Source of the DNA: Bacteroides caecigallinarum
GTDB lineage: Bacteria > Bacteroidota > Bacteroidia > Bacteroidales > Bacteroidaceae
Assembly (NCBI RefSeq): GCF_016901995.1
Contig: NZ_JACJLE010000022.1
Coordinates: 1-58,544, forward strand
Length of the DNA stretch: 58,544 nt
Reading direction: 5' to 3'
Shown here: positions 1-8,841 of the stretch, one piece after another
Layout of the letters: each line of letters begins with the position of its first letter
Numbering within the stretch: position 1 is the stretch's first letter
Position numbers and translations under genes: made by a program
Notes under the pieces: model-generated
What the model saw: only the letters and a program-made list of their open reading frames with translations
What the model was told of the DNA's origin: nothing
The model's database searches: none

Positions 1-83
1 AATAAAGGACAAAAGATACATACAAAAGAAATAATCAATATTTTTAAAAAGAATATCATATATACATACTAATATCAAAAGTG

Positions 84-91
84 TAATTTTG
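84..91 (+). promoter_or_regulatory. -7 promoter element for the GH88 gene
   Basis: TAATTTTG fits the Bacteroidetes -7 consensus TAnnTTTG and lies 25 bases before the GH88 start codon. No convincing TTG is seen at the -33 position, so the match is partial. Confidence 0.4.
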
Positions 92-116
92 TATTGTAAC
101 AATAACACAAATAAAT

Positions 117-1394
117 ATGAATAAATACAAATTATTTTTTTCAACAATTTGTTTAACGAGTATTTTAGCTTGTCAGACAAACAAACCAAATGAGTACGCA
201 TGGATAAAAAATGCACTTGATGTTTCATCAACCCAACTACAGATAATGGGAAACAGACTAAAAGACTGTGGAATGTATCCTCGTAGTATCCATCAACATT
301 GCGATACCATGTTTATAAGTAAACAGTTGGAACGTGATGTCTCCGTGTTTATAGATTCTTTGGAATCTACTTCCACCCCTGAACAGTACGGAAAGATACT
401 GTTATGCCCCCCAACGGATTGGACCAGCGGTTTTTTCCCAGGCTCATTATGGTATGCCTATGAACTAACAGACAAAAAAAGTTTAAAAGATCTTGCAATA
501 CACTACACGAATGGTCTTGATACAGTACGTTATATAAAAAATACACATGATATAGGTTTTATTATAAATTGCAGCTATGGTAATGGATATAGAATTACAC
601 ATGAGGATACAATAAAAAATATAATAATAGAATCAGCGAATAATTTATGCACTCGTTTTAACGATACTATAGGATGTATCCGCTCATGGGATTTCGGAGA
701 ATGGAACTACCCTGTAATCATAGATAACATGATGAATCTGGAATTGTTGTTCAATGCCTATAATATTACATCTAATGTAAATTATAAAAATGTAGCATAC
801 AAACATGCCATGACAACTCTAAAAAACCACTTCAGAAATGACTATACATGTTATCACATTGTAAGCTATAATAACGATGGCAGCATTGAATATAAAAGAA
901 CCCATCAGGGGAAACATGACGAATCAGCATGGGCAAGAGGACAAGCATGGGCTGTTTATGGTTATACTGTATGTTATAGAGAGACAAAAGATTCTACGTT
1001 CCTGAATCAAGCCGTAAACGTAGCAGATATGATAATGAAAAGAGTTAAAACAAATGATATTATTCCTTTATGGGATTACGATGCAATAAACGACAAAGAC
1101 ACACCACGTGATGCATCAGCTGCTGCTGTAACAGCTTCTGCATTTATAGACCTAAGTATATTAAGCAACAATAACAAATATTTCGAATATGCAGAGAAAA
1201 TACTAAAATCACTATCCAGTGATAAATATCTGGCAAAAGTTGGAGAAAATCAAAACTTCATTTTAATGCATTCTACCGGTTCTATACCTAATGGTTTTGA
1301 AATTGATGCTCCACTAAATTATGCAGACTATTATTTTTTGGAAGGGCTACAAAAATATATGAAAGTAAAGAATATACAATATTCAGATTTATAA
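117..1394 (+). CDS. GH88 unsaturated glucuronyl hydrolase (lipoprotein)
   Basis: This 425-residue protein resembles family GH88, which removes the 4,5-unsaturated uronic acid left at the non-reducing end of oligosaccharides by polysaccharide lyases. A lipoprotein signal peptide ends at Cys19 (SILAC), so it is probably membrane-anchored. The family pattern is clear: DWTSGFFPGSLWYAYE near 101-116, the HDIGF motif with a candidate catalytic Asp145, and IIDNMMNLELLF with a second candidate Asp203. ESAWARGQAWAVYGY and DTPRDASAAAVTASAF follow, as in other GH88 enzymes. Family length is usually 370-420 residues, so it appears complete. It is the leftmost gene; any lyase or SusCD partner would lie outside the window. 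Its codons are visibly richer in A and T than those of the receptor gene next door. The exact substrate cannot be read from the sequence. Confidence 0.88.
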   Translation: MNKYKLFFSTICLTSILACQTNKPNEYAWIKNALDVSSTQLQIMGNRLKDCGMYPRSIHQHCDTMFISKQLERDVSVFIDSLESTSTPEQYGKILLCPPTDWTSGFFPGSLWYAYELTDKKSLKDLAIHYTNGLDTVRYIKNTHDIGFIINCSYGNGYRITHEDTIKNIIIESANNLCTRFNDTIGCIRSWDFGEWNYPVIIDNMMNLELLFNAYNITSNVNYKNVAYKHAMTTLKNHFRNDYTCYHIVSYNNDGSIEYKRTHQGKHDESAWARGQAWAVYGYTVCYRETKDSTFLNQAVNVADMIMKRVKTNDIIPLWDYDAINDKDTPRDASAAAVTASAFIDLSILSNNNKYFEYAEKILKSLSSDKYLAKVGENQNFILMHSTGSIPNGFEIDAPLNYADYYFLEGLQKYMKVKNIQYSDL

Positions 1395-1465
1395 ATAAAA
1401 AAATATAGGAAGACATTAAAACCTAATTATTGAGGTACAATTAAAAATCAATAGGTAATATAAAT

Positions 1466-1489
1466 GCAGTCCGAATAAACTCGGACTGC
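1466..1489. terminator. Bidirectional terminator hairpin between convergent genes
   Basis: A perfect 9-base stem, GCAGTCCGA with TCGGACTGC, encloses a 6-base loop. T-rich sequence follows on the plus strand and A-rich sequence lies on the other side, so it can end both the GH88 transcript and that of the TonB-dependent receptor. Confidence 0.8.
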
Positions 1490-1496
1490 TTATTAT

Positions 1497-3557
1497 TTAT
1501 AACTTAAACCTATAACTTGCCCCTGCCCTTATCCATATCCCGGGCTGCGGGATATTGCCATGGTCATAGTATGTCTTGTTCAGAAGGTTATTTCCTTCTA
1601 CATATATCTTATACTGCGACGCATTCCATGTAAACCGTGCGTCAACAAGTGAATAAGGTTCGTATGACACCATTGAATTACCTTTCTGGTAATTACCCAT
1701 ACGGTCCTGCCAGCGGTATGACACGTTCATCTCAAGCAGTTTCCATATTCTGAAGTTCGCCTGTGCCACGAACTTATGTCTGAGATACTCCAATGCATAT
1801 TTCGACTGTAGATTTGGCGTAGTTTCCTTATCCTGGTCAATATAACTGTACGACACATTGACCGAACGCACAAAAGCATCGCGCTGCATCAGTTCGCGTA
1901 TATCAACAAGAACAGAGGCCTCAGCACCCATTGTATTGATTACGGCATGATTAACCGACTGCCATGGAGCGTCATCGCCCTGCGATATATCCTTTATCCA
2001 GTCTATCATGTCCGTTCCGTGATAGCGGTACAGACTCAGAGTACCACGTATTCCCGGACGAAGATACTTCACTCCCACTTCCACTGCCTGCATTTCCTCA
2101 GGTTTCAGATACTTGTCGGCTTTATGACCTCCAACGGAATAATACAGCTCTGTAAAAGTAGGCATACGCAATGAGGTATTGTAAGAGGCATAAACCTTCC
2201 AGTCGCGCGCGAACTGATAGCTGGCATCAACACCCGGATAGAAACGGAACTTCATTTCATTTCCGGTGTTCTTTACGGCTATCACTCCCGCTGAAAGAGT
2301 GAAACGCCTCAACACGATATTATGTTCCAAATGAAAACTCAGATTGGTCCTGTTAAGTCCGAGAGTAAAATCGGCATCAGCACCGGGAACTTTTATCGGA
2401 GAATTAAGCGGTTCTCCAAGCGATGTACTCCTTACACCTTCATTCCTGAACTCCGCTCCGAATGCCGTTTTTCCGAGGAATGTCTGGATGTAGTTGTTTA
2501 GATTTACACCATAGACATCGGTCTGATGATAATTGAAAGGAGATTTTTCCGGCATTCCACGATAAAATTCAAATCTGTCGTCCGAACGGTTCCAATAGAC
2601 AGACGGCTTGAAATGATAGACATCGCCCTTGGTTTCTGCCTGAACAGCAGTGTAATACTTTCTTACGTGTTCAAACTGCTCGTCGGAAAGAGTGCTGTAG
2701 AAAGTGTTCGCGCCATAATCCTTGTTTGTGAAACCTGCATGCCAACGTACATCCACCTGGTCGTTCTCATATCGTCCCTGATAGAAGAGCCTTGCATACT
2801 TGAAATCGGCATTAAGATTTCCTGCCTTGCTACGACTAAAACCGTCACTACGGCTGTAACTGCCAGAGACCTGGTTACTCAAACCATTCTTCACATGGCT
2901 TACCATAGCTCCACCTTTGAAATAGCCATAAGAACCGCCGTCGGCAAACACCTCTGCCCCGCTGTCCTTTGCAGTTCGCGTAACGATATTGATGGCTCCC
3001 ACCAGCGATGATGTGCCATACACACGTCCTGCAGGTCCTTCCAAGACCTCGATACGTTCTATTTCACTTAATTCAATAGGAAAATCGGCCGCGTTATGGC
3101 CAGTTTGTGGGTCGCAGATGTTTATTCCGTTCAGAAGGATAGTAATTTGGTCGAACGTTCCCCCACGAATACTTATGTCCGTTTGTACTCCCATGTCACC
3201 GCGCTGTCGGACATCAACGCCGGCGGCATACTTTAACAGGTCGTTAATACTCTGTACAGGGGCGGCGGCAATAGCCTCGCGGTCGAGTACAGTCACGATT
3301 CGTGCTGCCTGGCTCACTGTGAGCGGCACACGGCTACCGGTTACCTCCACTTCCTCCAGTTCATACAGTTTCTCGCCTGCATTGTTTTTCTCGGCTGTCT
3401 GGGCTGATATACCCGTAACAGGTGCTGATGCCAGCATGGCTACTGTCATCACCCCGATACTAACCGGAGATTTCAATGTGGAGAACACTGCATACGAGCG
3501 GTTGGAATAGCGTCTGAAACGCATAGTCCGGCTGCTTTTCTGAATGTTTTCTTTCAT
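1497..3557 (-). CDS. TonB-dependent outer membrane receptor (BtuB/CirA-like)
   Basis: This 686-residue receptor is of the classic siderophore/cobalamin/haem type rather than SusC type: it is shorter than 700 residues and lacks the SusC carboxypeptidase-like N-terminal domain. A TonB-box-like stretch EEVEVTGS lies near 68-75. The plug domain follows (about 75-195, with LLNGINICDPQTG and IERIEVLEGPAGRVYGT), then a beta barrel of about 480 residues ending in YRFKL. The N-terminus is unusual: an Arg-rich stretch (MRFRRYSNRSYAVFSTL) precedes a hydrophobic segment, making an extended signal region of about 55 residues. The gene stands alone with its own consensus promoter. No transporter or binding-protein partner is adjacent and no cobalamin riboswitch was recognised upstream, so the ligand is unknown. 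Confidence 0.88.
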   Translation of the reverse strand: MKENIQKSSRTMRFRRYSNRSYAVFSTLKSPVSIGVMTVAMLASAPVTGISAQTAEKNNAGEKLYELEEVEVTGSRVPLTVSQAARIVTVLDREAIAAAPVQSINDLLKYAAGVDVRQRGDMGVQTDISIRGGTFDQITILLNGINICDPQTGHNAADFPIELSEIERIEVLEGPAGRVYGTSSLVGAINIVTRTAKDSGAEVFADGGSYGYFKGGAMVSHVKNGLSNQVSGSYSRSDGFSRSKAGNLNADFKYARLFYQGRYENDQVDVRWHAGFTNKDYGANTFYSTLSDEQFEHVRKYYTAVQAETKGDVYHFKPSVYWNRSDDRFEFYRGMPEKSPFNYHQTDVYGVNLNNYIQTFLGKTAFGAEFRNEGVRSTSLGEPLNSPIKVPGADADFTLGLNRTNLSFHLEHNIVLRRFTLSAGVIAVKNTGNEMKFRFYPGVDASYQFARDWKVYASYNTSLRMPTFTELYYSVGGHKADKYLKPEEMQAVEVGVKYLRPGIRGTLSLYRYHGTDMIDWIKDISQGDDAPWQSVNHAVINTMGAEASVLVDIRELMQRDAFVRSVNVSYSYIDQDKETTPNLQSKYALEYLRHKFVAQANFRIWKLLEMNVSYRWQDRMGNYQKGNSMVSYEPYSLVDARFTWNASQYKIYVEGNNLLNKTYYDHGNIPQPGIWIRAGASYRFKL

Positions 3558-3590
3558 TGGTTAATAATTAAATTGATTAAAAATGCGGGG

Positions 3591-3620
3591 CAAAGGTACA
3601 AAAGTTTAGATAGAAAACAA
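3591..3620 (-). promoter_or_regulatory. Consensus promoter for the TonB-dependent receptor
   Basis: On the minus strand TTG (3618-3620), 19 bases, and TACCTTTG (3591-3598) match the Bacteroidetes -33/-7 consensus exactly. The -7 element is about 34 bases upstream of the start codon. Confidence 0.75.
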
Positions 3621-3850
3621 TAGATGGCTAAATTCACACAGTCGATACGATAATATGACCAACAACGGTTTTCAACAGCATGAAAATACTTTATCAACAT
3701 TTATCAACAATATGTTAATAAGCTGTATATCAAATAATATTACAACCTATATACACCTGTATATCAACAGCCCATAAATAGATATCAACATATATGTTAA
3801 TATCAATAGAAGCAATAACATCTGAATAAATAATAGAGTAGGTATAGGCA
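3621..3850. other. AT-rich intergenic region with palindromes and repeated ATCAACA
   Basis: No gene is seen here. The stretch holds two tandem TTATCAACA units (3691-3699 and 3701-3709), further ATCAACA copies near 3762 and 3784, and an AT-rich palindrome at 3781-3804 whose core AACATATATGTT is perfect. It lies upstream of the receptor promoter and downstream of the phosphoesterase operon, so it may hold regulator sites or 3' structures. The role is unknown. Confidence 0.35.
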
Positions 3851-3904
3851 ATATTAAAGGAGATAAAGTATGTTTCAATGAACATTACTTTACCTCCTTT
3901 AATT
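3851..3904. repeat. Palindromic intergenic element, copy 1
   Basis: An imperfect inverted repeat of about 23 bases per arm: ATTAAAGGAGATAAAGTA on the left and ACTTTACCTCCTTTAAT on the right. It lies about 40 bases past the stop codon of the metallophosphoesterase gene. A second copy lies at 15541-15598. Similarity between the copies extends to AGCAATArCTTC.TGA on the side nearer the gene (3911-3928 here; 15603-15619 in copy 2). In copy 1 a related GAAGCAATAACATCTGA also occurs on the far side (3809-3825). It may be a dispersed palindromic element that also works as a terminator. Confidence 0.7.
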
Positions 3905-3944
3905 TTCAGATAAGCAATAGCTTCCTGACTCCTTTAATCAATAA

Positions 3945-5363
3945 TTATTTCACTTCAACAGATTCAACATATTTATTTCCAAATCTGTCTGTCACTGTCA
4001 CTTCAATGTTTTTCGCTCCTTTCGATGGTTTTACGGAGAAGAAACAATAATCATTTGCCTGCGGAGTTGTCCCTTTGGACTTCAAAGTACCGTCAGCATG
4101 GCTCCTGCTCAAGTACATTGTGTAATCAGGGTCAACTGAAGAAAACGACTTCATTTCTCCTTTATTCTTTCCGTCTTCTTTCCATTCCACTTTCCAACCT
4201 TCATCCCAATTCCATACCTTAACGCATAATTCATCTACGTGGTTAGGGAAAGTACCTATCGGATAAACCTTAATCTGATAGTTTCTCGGCATAGCCAATG
4301 TCTTGTAATGCCACTGCAATCCAAGAGGAGAAGACTCAAACACCTGATAGCCCATAGGAGTTCCATCATAAGCATATTTACAATTGCCAAGCCACCACGC
4401 GCCACCTATAGATGCAACCATGTGTTCCCTTACATTAGGACGCAACAATATGTTTGAATGAATATGTGTATGACCTGTAAGAATTGACACATTGTAATCC
4501 TTAAGAATATCCATCAGTTCTTCCGCACCTTCCAGTTTTTTGTCAATATAATAGATATAAGCCGGAGCATGCATTGCCACAAACACATGAGAACCCTTTG
4601 GTATGTATTCAATATACTTTCTCACCCATTGGAGCTGTTCGGACGTAATCCTTTCATCATATTTACGGTTTCCTCTGTAATCAATATTATCAAGAACTAT
4701 ATAATAATCACGTCCCATATTGAAAGCATAGTAGTTGGGACCGAATGATTCTTTATATACAAGCTCGCTCTTCTTGTTGTCACTGAAATACTCTTCATGG
4801 TCATGATTACCTATGACAGGATATACAGGATAGCCTAAAGTCTTCAAATCATCTTTGAATCTGCCATAAGTTTCCTGATTATCCCAAACCAAATCGCCAA
4901 GCAGAATAGCCGCTACCGGAATGCTTCTGTCCATGTATTCCTTTCCATAGTTTCTCAGGTCAGGTAAAGCCTCATTTTCCATCCTGAGATATGCGGTATC
5001 ATTACCCGGCTGTGTATCGCCTACGGCAAACATTGTATATCTGCCTTGTGGAACACTGTACTCGAAAAGTTCAAAATCATGTTTCTTTGCCGAAACAGAT
5101 TTGTAAAAACATGGTGTTCCTGTAGAATAAGAAGCCACATAGCCCGAAGGTGTCACAACATATACAAAATCAGATAAAGAAGTGTCTGTGTCAATTCTAT
5201 AGTTACCAAGAGAATCTGTTGTAGTGAAGTTCACTCCATCCGTAACAACTACATCACTTAATCCTTTTTTACCGCAAAACACCTTGCCTGTTATTTCTTT
5301 TGAACAAACATTTATACTGTTTGCCAAAAGAAACATACTTAAAAAATAAATATTACATTTCAT
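3945..5363 (-). CDS. Calcineurin-like metallophosphoesterase (secreted)
   Basis: This 472-residue protein has an N-terminal signal peptide (about 1-21). A small beta-sandwich of the MetallophosN type follows (about 23-100), then a calcineurin-like phosphoesterase core and a C-terminal MetallophosC-type domain (about 325-470). Metal-binding motifs are in the right order: GDTQ (115-118), GDLVWDN (from 156), GNHDHE (185-190), MHAP (264-267) and GHTH (297-300). The family hydrolyses phosphomonoesters or phosphodiesters with two metal ions; the substrate is not evident. It is the last gene of the operon running from 15281 and shares its architecture with the first gene. A gap of 99 bases with a hairpin separates it from the preceding gene, so its expression may be lower. 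Confidence 0.87.
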   Translation of the reverse strand: MKCNIYFLSMFLLANSINVCSKEITGKVFCGKKGLSDVVVTDGVNFTTTDSLGNYRIDTDTSLSDFVYVVTPSGYVASYSTGTPCFYKSVSAKKHDFELFEYSVPQGRYTMFAVGDTQPGNDTAYLRMENEALPDLRNYGKEYMDRSIPVAAILLGDLVWDNQETYGRFKDDLKTLGYPVYPVIGNHDHEEYFSDNKKSELVYKESFGPNYYAFNMGRDYYIVLDNIDYRGNRKYDERITSEQLQWVRKYIEYIPKGSHVFVAMHAPAYIYYIDKKLEGAEELMDILKDYNVSILTGHTHIHSNILLRPNVREHMVASIGGAWWLGNCKYAYDGTPMGYQVFESSPLGLQWHYKTLAMPRNYQIKVYPIGTFPNHVDELCVKVWNWDEGWKVEWKEDGKNKGEMKSFSSVDPDYTMYLSRSHADGTLKSKGTTPQANDYCFFSVKPSKGAKNIEVTVTDRFGNKYVESVEVK

Positions 5364-5394
5364 AAACTATACTATTATATTATTTAGTTCTTTA

Positions 5395-5455
5395 GTTTTT
5401 GAGTTTATAAGTTTGTTATTGATTTGATAGCCAAACAGGAATAAACTCAAAAAAC
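5395..5455 (-). terminator. Intra-operon hairpin before the distal phosphoesterase
   Basis: GTTTTTGAGTTTAT (5395-5408) pairs with ATAAACTCAAAAAAC (5441-5455) apart from one bulge, with a loop of 32 bases. It sits between the BACON lipoprotein and the distal phosphoesterase, where it could stabilise or partly end the upstream message. Confidence 0.4.
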
Positions 5456-5462
5456 CATAAAC

Positions 5463-6971
5463 TTACTTATTCAACTGAAAAAGTTTGATATTATCAATAA
5501 ACCAGCGTTTGTAAACAGAACTTCCGGTCGTTTCTTTGTTGTCACCCCAGCCGTCAGACTTTATGCTTATACGGGTGTCCTTTGTTATTTCAACTCCTTC
5601 AAGAACAATGTCGGCATGAAGCCATTCGAGCTTATCAACTGTGTCAACAAACGAATGTCCTATCGGCTCCAATTCCGTCACTTTGTCTCCATTTACAATG
5701 GAAACAATAATCTTAACAGGGTCGAATTTTCTTGTTCCTCCAACCATAGGAGCCCAATCGAAAGATAATTTCAGTTTTGAGTTTTCCGGAATATTATCTA
5801 TTGAAGGCAAAGTTAAACCAGCTTGATAATCTGTCTTACCGAATTTAAGATAACAATCCTGTAAATAAATTGCATTTCCCGGAATCTGTTCCAGACCATA
5901 TCCACGAGCCAACAAAGCTTCAGACGCCAATTGTCCTTCAGGATTCTTTGCCGAATATATCTGCGGTGCACTACCAGAACCATCATTCTCTACCGTCTGT
6001 CCTGCACCACTATTCTCTGCCCATGGTTTCAACCACTCAAAATTTTCAGAGAAGTATATAACCTCATATACTCCGTCATCCTGTATTGACTCAAGGACAA
6101 TTCTTACAACAGGAGCCGCCGTTCCGGAATAATAGCCTTTCAATATCACATAATGACCATTCAAATTGCTATAATCCCCAGAAACATCAACCAAAGAAAC
6201 TGAGTTTGCAGCACCTTCTATTGTTATGACATTATTCAGGAACACTCCTCTTAAAGTAACATATTCCCTTTTGTCGGAAGTGTAGGAATCAATCTTGTCT
6301 GTAATTTCAACAGGTTGCGGATGATTTATTTCATGGCCTTTGGACAACACAGTAACTTTATCGCAAATGATATTGGACAGCTTATATGTATCGGACTCTT
6401 TCGTTCCCATTATATATACTTCATCGCCAACCTCAACATTCTCGGATGTCTCAATATAAATGTTACTGTCGAAAGAGGCGCTTGTGACAATACATCCGCC
6501 GGTTGTCACCGCAGAGACATACGCGCCCGGGACTATAACTACTGTTCCATCTTCCAATGACACTACATCAGATACTGAATATTCCTTACAGTCGCGGTAT
6601 TTGTCTCCATCCTGTGAGACCTTCACTTCTGCCCTGCTGGACAGAGTACTTCCTCTAAACACCACTGTAGCCTCTCTCGGATTGTCTATCGAACCATCTC
6701 TCATATTCTCAGACACGGATATCGTAACTTCCGTGGTTCCTGAACCTGTAGCCGGTGTAACTGTGACCCACTCTGGAATTTCCTCCATGTACCATTCCGC
6801 ATCAGAGTAAACTGTTATTATTTTCTCAGTCGGATTCTGAGCAGAAAAAGTCAAGGAGCTCGTACTTGCGAGAACCGCACGCGCCACATTATCTTCTTCC
6901 TTACTACAACCGCAAAGTAAAGCAACCATGAGGCACAACGCCGGCATAAATATTTTATTTGTAAATTTCAT
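5463..6971 (-). CDS. BACON-domain surface lipoprotein
   Basis: This 502-residue lipoprotein has a lipobox ending at Cys22 (LLCGC). The next residues, SKEED, resemble the acidic export signal of Bacteroides surface lipoproteins. A BACON domain spans about 33-120 (WYMEEIPEWVTVTPATGSG is diagnostic). A beta-rich segment of OB-fold or DUF5689 appearance follows (about 125-295), then a C-terminal jelly-roll-like domain (about 305-500) with many aromatic and glycine residues. BACON proteins next to SusCD pairs usually act as surface ligand-binding proteins, so this is the likely third surface component of the phosphoesterase locus. It starts 31 bases after the SusD gene. No catalytic motif was seen; the ligand is unknown. 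Confidence 0.75.
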   Translation of the reverse strand: MKFTNKIFMPALCLMVALLCGCSKEEDNVARAVLASTSSLTFSAQNPTEKIITVYSDAEWYMEEIPEWVTVTPATGSGTTEVTISVSENMRDGSIDNPREATVVFRGSTLSSRAEVKVSQDGDKYRDCKEYSVSDVVSLEDGTVVIVPGAYVSAVTTGGCIVTSASFDSNIYIETSENVEVGDEVYIMGTKESDTYKLSNIICDKVTVLSKGHEINHPQPVEITDKIDSYTSDKREYVTLRGVFLNNVITIEGAANSVSLVDVSGDYSNLNGHYVILKGYYSGTAAPVVRIVLESIQDDGVYEVIYFSENFEWLKPWAENSGAGQTVENDGSGSAPQIYSAKNPEGQLASEALLARGYGLEQIPGNAIYLQDCYLKFGKTDYQAGLTLPSIDNIPENSKLKLSFDWAPMVGGTRKFDPVKIIVSIVNGDKVTELEPIGHSFVDTVDKLEWLHADIVLEGVEITKDTRISIKSDGWGDNKETTGSSVYKRWFIDNIKLFQLNK

Positions 6972-7002
6972 AATAGCCTATATTATATTTTACACATATT
7001 AT

Positions 7003-8811
7003 TTAGAAATCAAGACCATCATCCCATCCCGGATTCTGTGTCAGGTTCTTGTTTAAAGAACGCTCGTTGATAGGAATCGGATACAGATAATCACGCTCCT
7101 CGTTGAAACCGTTGCGTACTATGTCCTTATGGCGATACACATATCCGCTGTTATCGCCAGTAAGCGTAATGTCCTTACCTATTTCATAAACCAACACCCC
7201 TTCTCCGGCTTCAGGTTTGACGCCACCATTCGCATAAAGTATTACGTCCGCTTTTCCATCACCGCTCAAATCATATTCTCCGGGGCCTGGGAAATACATA
7301 CCATAGATGTCCTGGTCAACGCACGCTCCGGCTTTCCAGCGTACCAAATCGTCGAAACGGAAACCTTCCTGCATAAGTTCGATGGTACGTTCGCGGCGTA
7401 TTTCCAATATCACGCCTTTGTTGCTGCCTGTCACATTAGGATATCCATGTTCCTCAGACGAGAGATAACGGTCAGGATTGGCATTCGCCGCATCCATATC
7501 CAAGTGGGCATCGTTCATGCCTACACGGTCGCGCAGCAGATTAATGGATATATTCAGGTCTTCCTGATTCAATGTTCCCAATTCAGCCTTAGCCTCGGCA
7601 TAGTTCAACAAGACTTCAGCATAACGATATACCGGAAGGTCGCAGGTAGAATAGCTCGGACGGTCCACATTTCCGCCACATGCTGTCGGATCTTGTACGA
7701 ATTTAATAGGCTGATAGCCGGTAATGCTGGTCGATAAGTCCGGTGGAAGTACTGTATTAGTACCGATACGAGTATATCCGGGAGTACGGATGCTCTGTGC
7801 CAGACGAGGGTCTCTGTCCTTGACCTCTTCAGCAAACTTCATTTCCTGCCAACCCTGTTTGTCGGTAAATCTGGTTCCATCTTTCATCAGATACGTATTC
7901 ACCATCTTGCGTGTCAACCCCGGCTGTCCCTGAGTGGCAACCAACGCATGTCCGGTTGCATTGTGGTATATATGCAAACCGAAGTCGAAGTTAATGGCAA
8001 GGATATATTCGTCCGGATTGGCATTTTCCTCGGCAAAGAGCATCATGTAGTCACTTTCCGGATGTCCGGTGGAATACAACTTATAAGGACCATCATGCAT
8101 AATCTCATAAGCCGCCTTAGCTGCCTGGTCAAGATAATAAGTATAATCGTTACCTTCCAAAGTCAAGTTGTGATACTTGCGGTAAGTTCCCTCGTAAAGG
8201 CAGAACTGAGCTTTCAGCGCCAACGCTGCCCAGCGGTTCACACGGTAAGGGCTGCTCGGCTCTTCTTCTCTGGTGGGAAGGTTATTAATGGCAAATTCAA
8301 TGTCTTCTAACATCTTGGTCATGACCAATTCGCGCGAGTCACGCGGTTTGTAGAGGGCATCGTCAGAAGAACCCAACTCAACATCATACCAAGGCACATC
8401 GCCGAAACGTTTTACTTTTTCAAAATAGAAGTATGCCCTGAAGAATTTGGTAAGTGCTGTATATTTGGTTACGGCTGCCTTGTCCTCACATTTGTCTATA
8501 TTAGCCAGGAGGGTATTCATCTTGCGCAAGTCCGTCCAGCTCCATCCTCCACCGGAGGCGGGAACAGTACGTTTGTTTCCTCCGATAATTTCGTCCGACA
8601 ATTTCTGCTGCACATAAATGTCACTCTGGTCATCGTAAGGCGACTTGTCCAACAGATTATTGTAGAAAGTGTTGCTGAAAAGCTGTAAATCGCTCTCTGT
8701 CTTGAAATAATCATCCTGAGAGATTTCACTTTTCGGGCTTAGGTCAAGCATACTGTCACATGAGGATAATCCCACCGAAAGGCTCAAAGCCGCTATAATA
8801 AATCGTTTCAT
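7003..8811 (-). CDS. SusD/RagB family nutrient-binding lipoprotein
   Basis: This 602-residue lipoprotein has a lipobox ending at Cys18 (GLSSC). The SusD N-terminal signature LDLSPKSEISQDDYFKTESDLQ follows, cited here only in part as SPKSEISQDDYF. TPR-like helices carry the typical phrases ALKAQFCLYEGTYRKYH and VYRYAEVLLNYAEAKAELG, and the C-terminus has the usual RRERTIELMQEGFRFDDL and YPIPINE segments. SusD proteins form a lid over their SusC partner and help capture the ligand at the cell surface. It lies 30 bases downstream of the SusC gene, so the two form one complex. The absence of glycoside hydrolases nearby and the presence of phosphoesterases suggest a phosphorylated ligand. Confidence 0.95.
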   Translation of the reverse strand: MKRFIIAALSLSVGLSSCDSMLDLSPKSEISQDDYFKTESDLQLFSNTFYNNLLDKSPYDDQSDIYVQQKLSDEIIGGNKRTVPASGGGWSWTDLRKMNTLLANIDKCEDKAAVTKYTALTKFFRAYFYFEKVKRFGDVPWYDVELGSSDDALYKPRDSRELVMTKMLEDIEFAINNLPTREEEPSSPYRVNRWAALALKAQFCLYEGTYRKYHNLTLEGNDYTYYLDQAAKAAYEIMHDGPYKLYSTGHPESDYMMLFAEENANPDEYILAINFDFGLHIYHNATGHALVATQGQPGLTRKMVNTYLMKDGTRFTDKQGWQEMKFAEEVKDRDPRLAQSIRTPGYTRIGTNTVLPPDLSTSITGYQPIKFVQDPTACGGNVDRPSYSTCDLPVYRYAEVLLNYAEAKAELGTLNQEDLNISINLLRDRVGMNDAHLDMDAANANPDRYLSSEEHGYPNVTGSNKGVILEIRRERTIELMQEGFRFDDLVRWKAGACVDQDIYGMYFPGPGEYDLSGDGKADVILYANGGVKPEAGEGVLVYEIGKDITLTGDNSGYVYRHKDIVRNGFNEERDYLYPIPINERSLNKNLTQNPGWDDGLDF

Positions 8812-8841
8812 ATATATGTTTGTCTGTTAGTTGAATAATGA

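Noticed and set aside
3558..3944. Cobalamin riboswitch upstream of the TonB-dependent receptor
   Set aside because: The GCCACTG-type B12 box and the long structured leader are absent; the -7 element lies only about 34 bases before the start codon.
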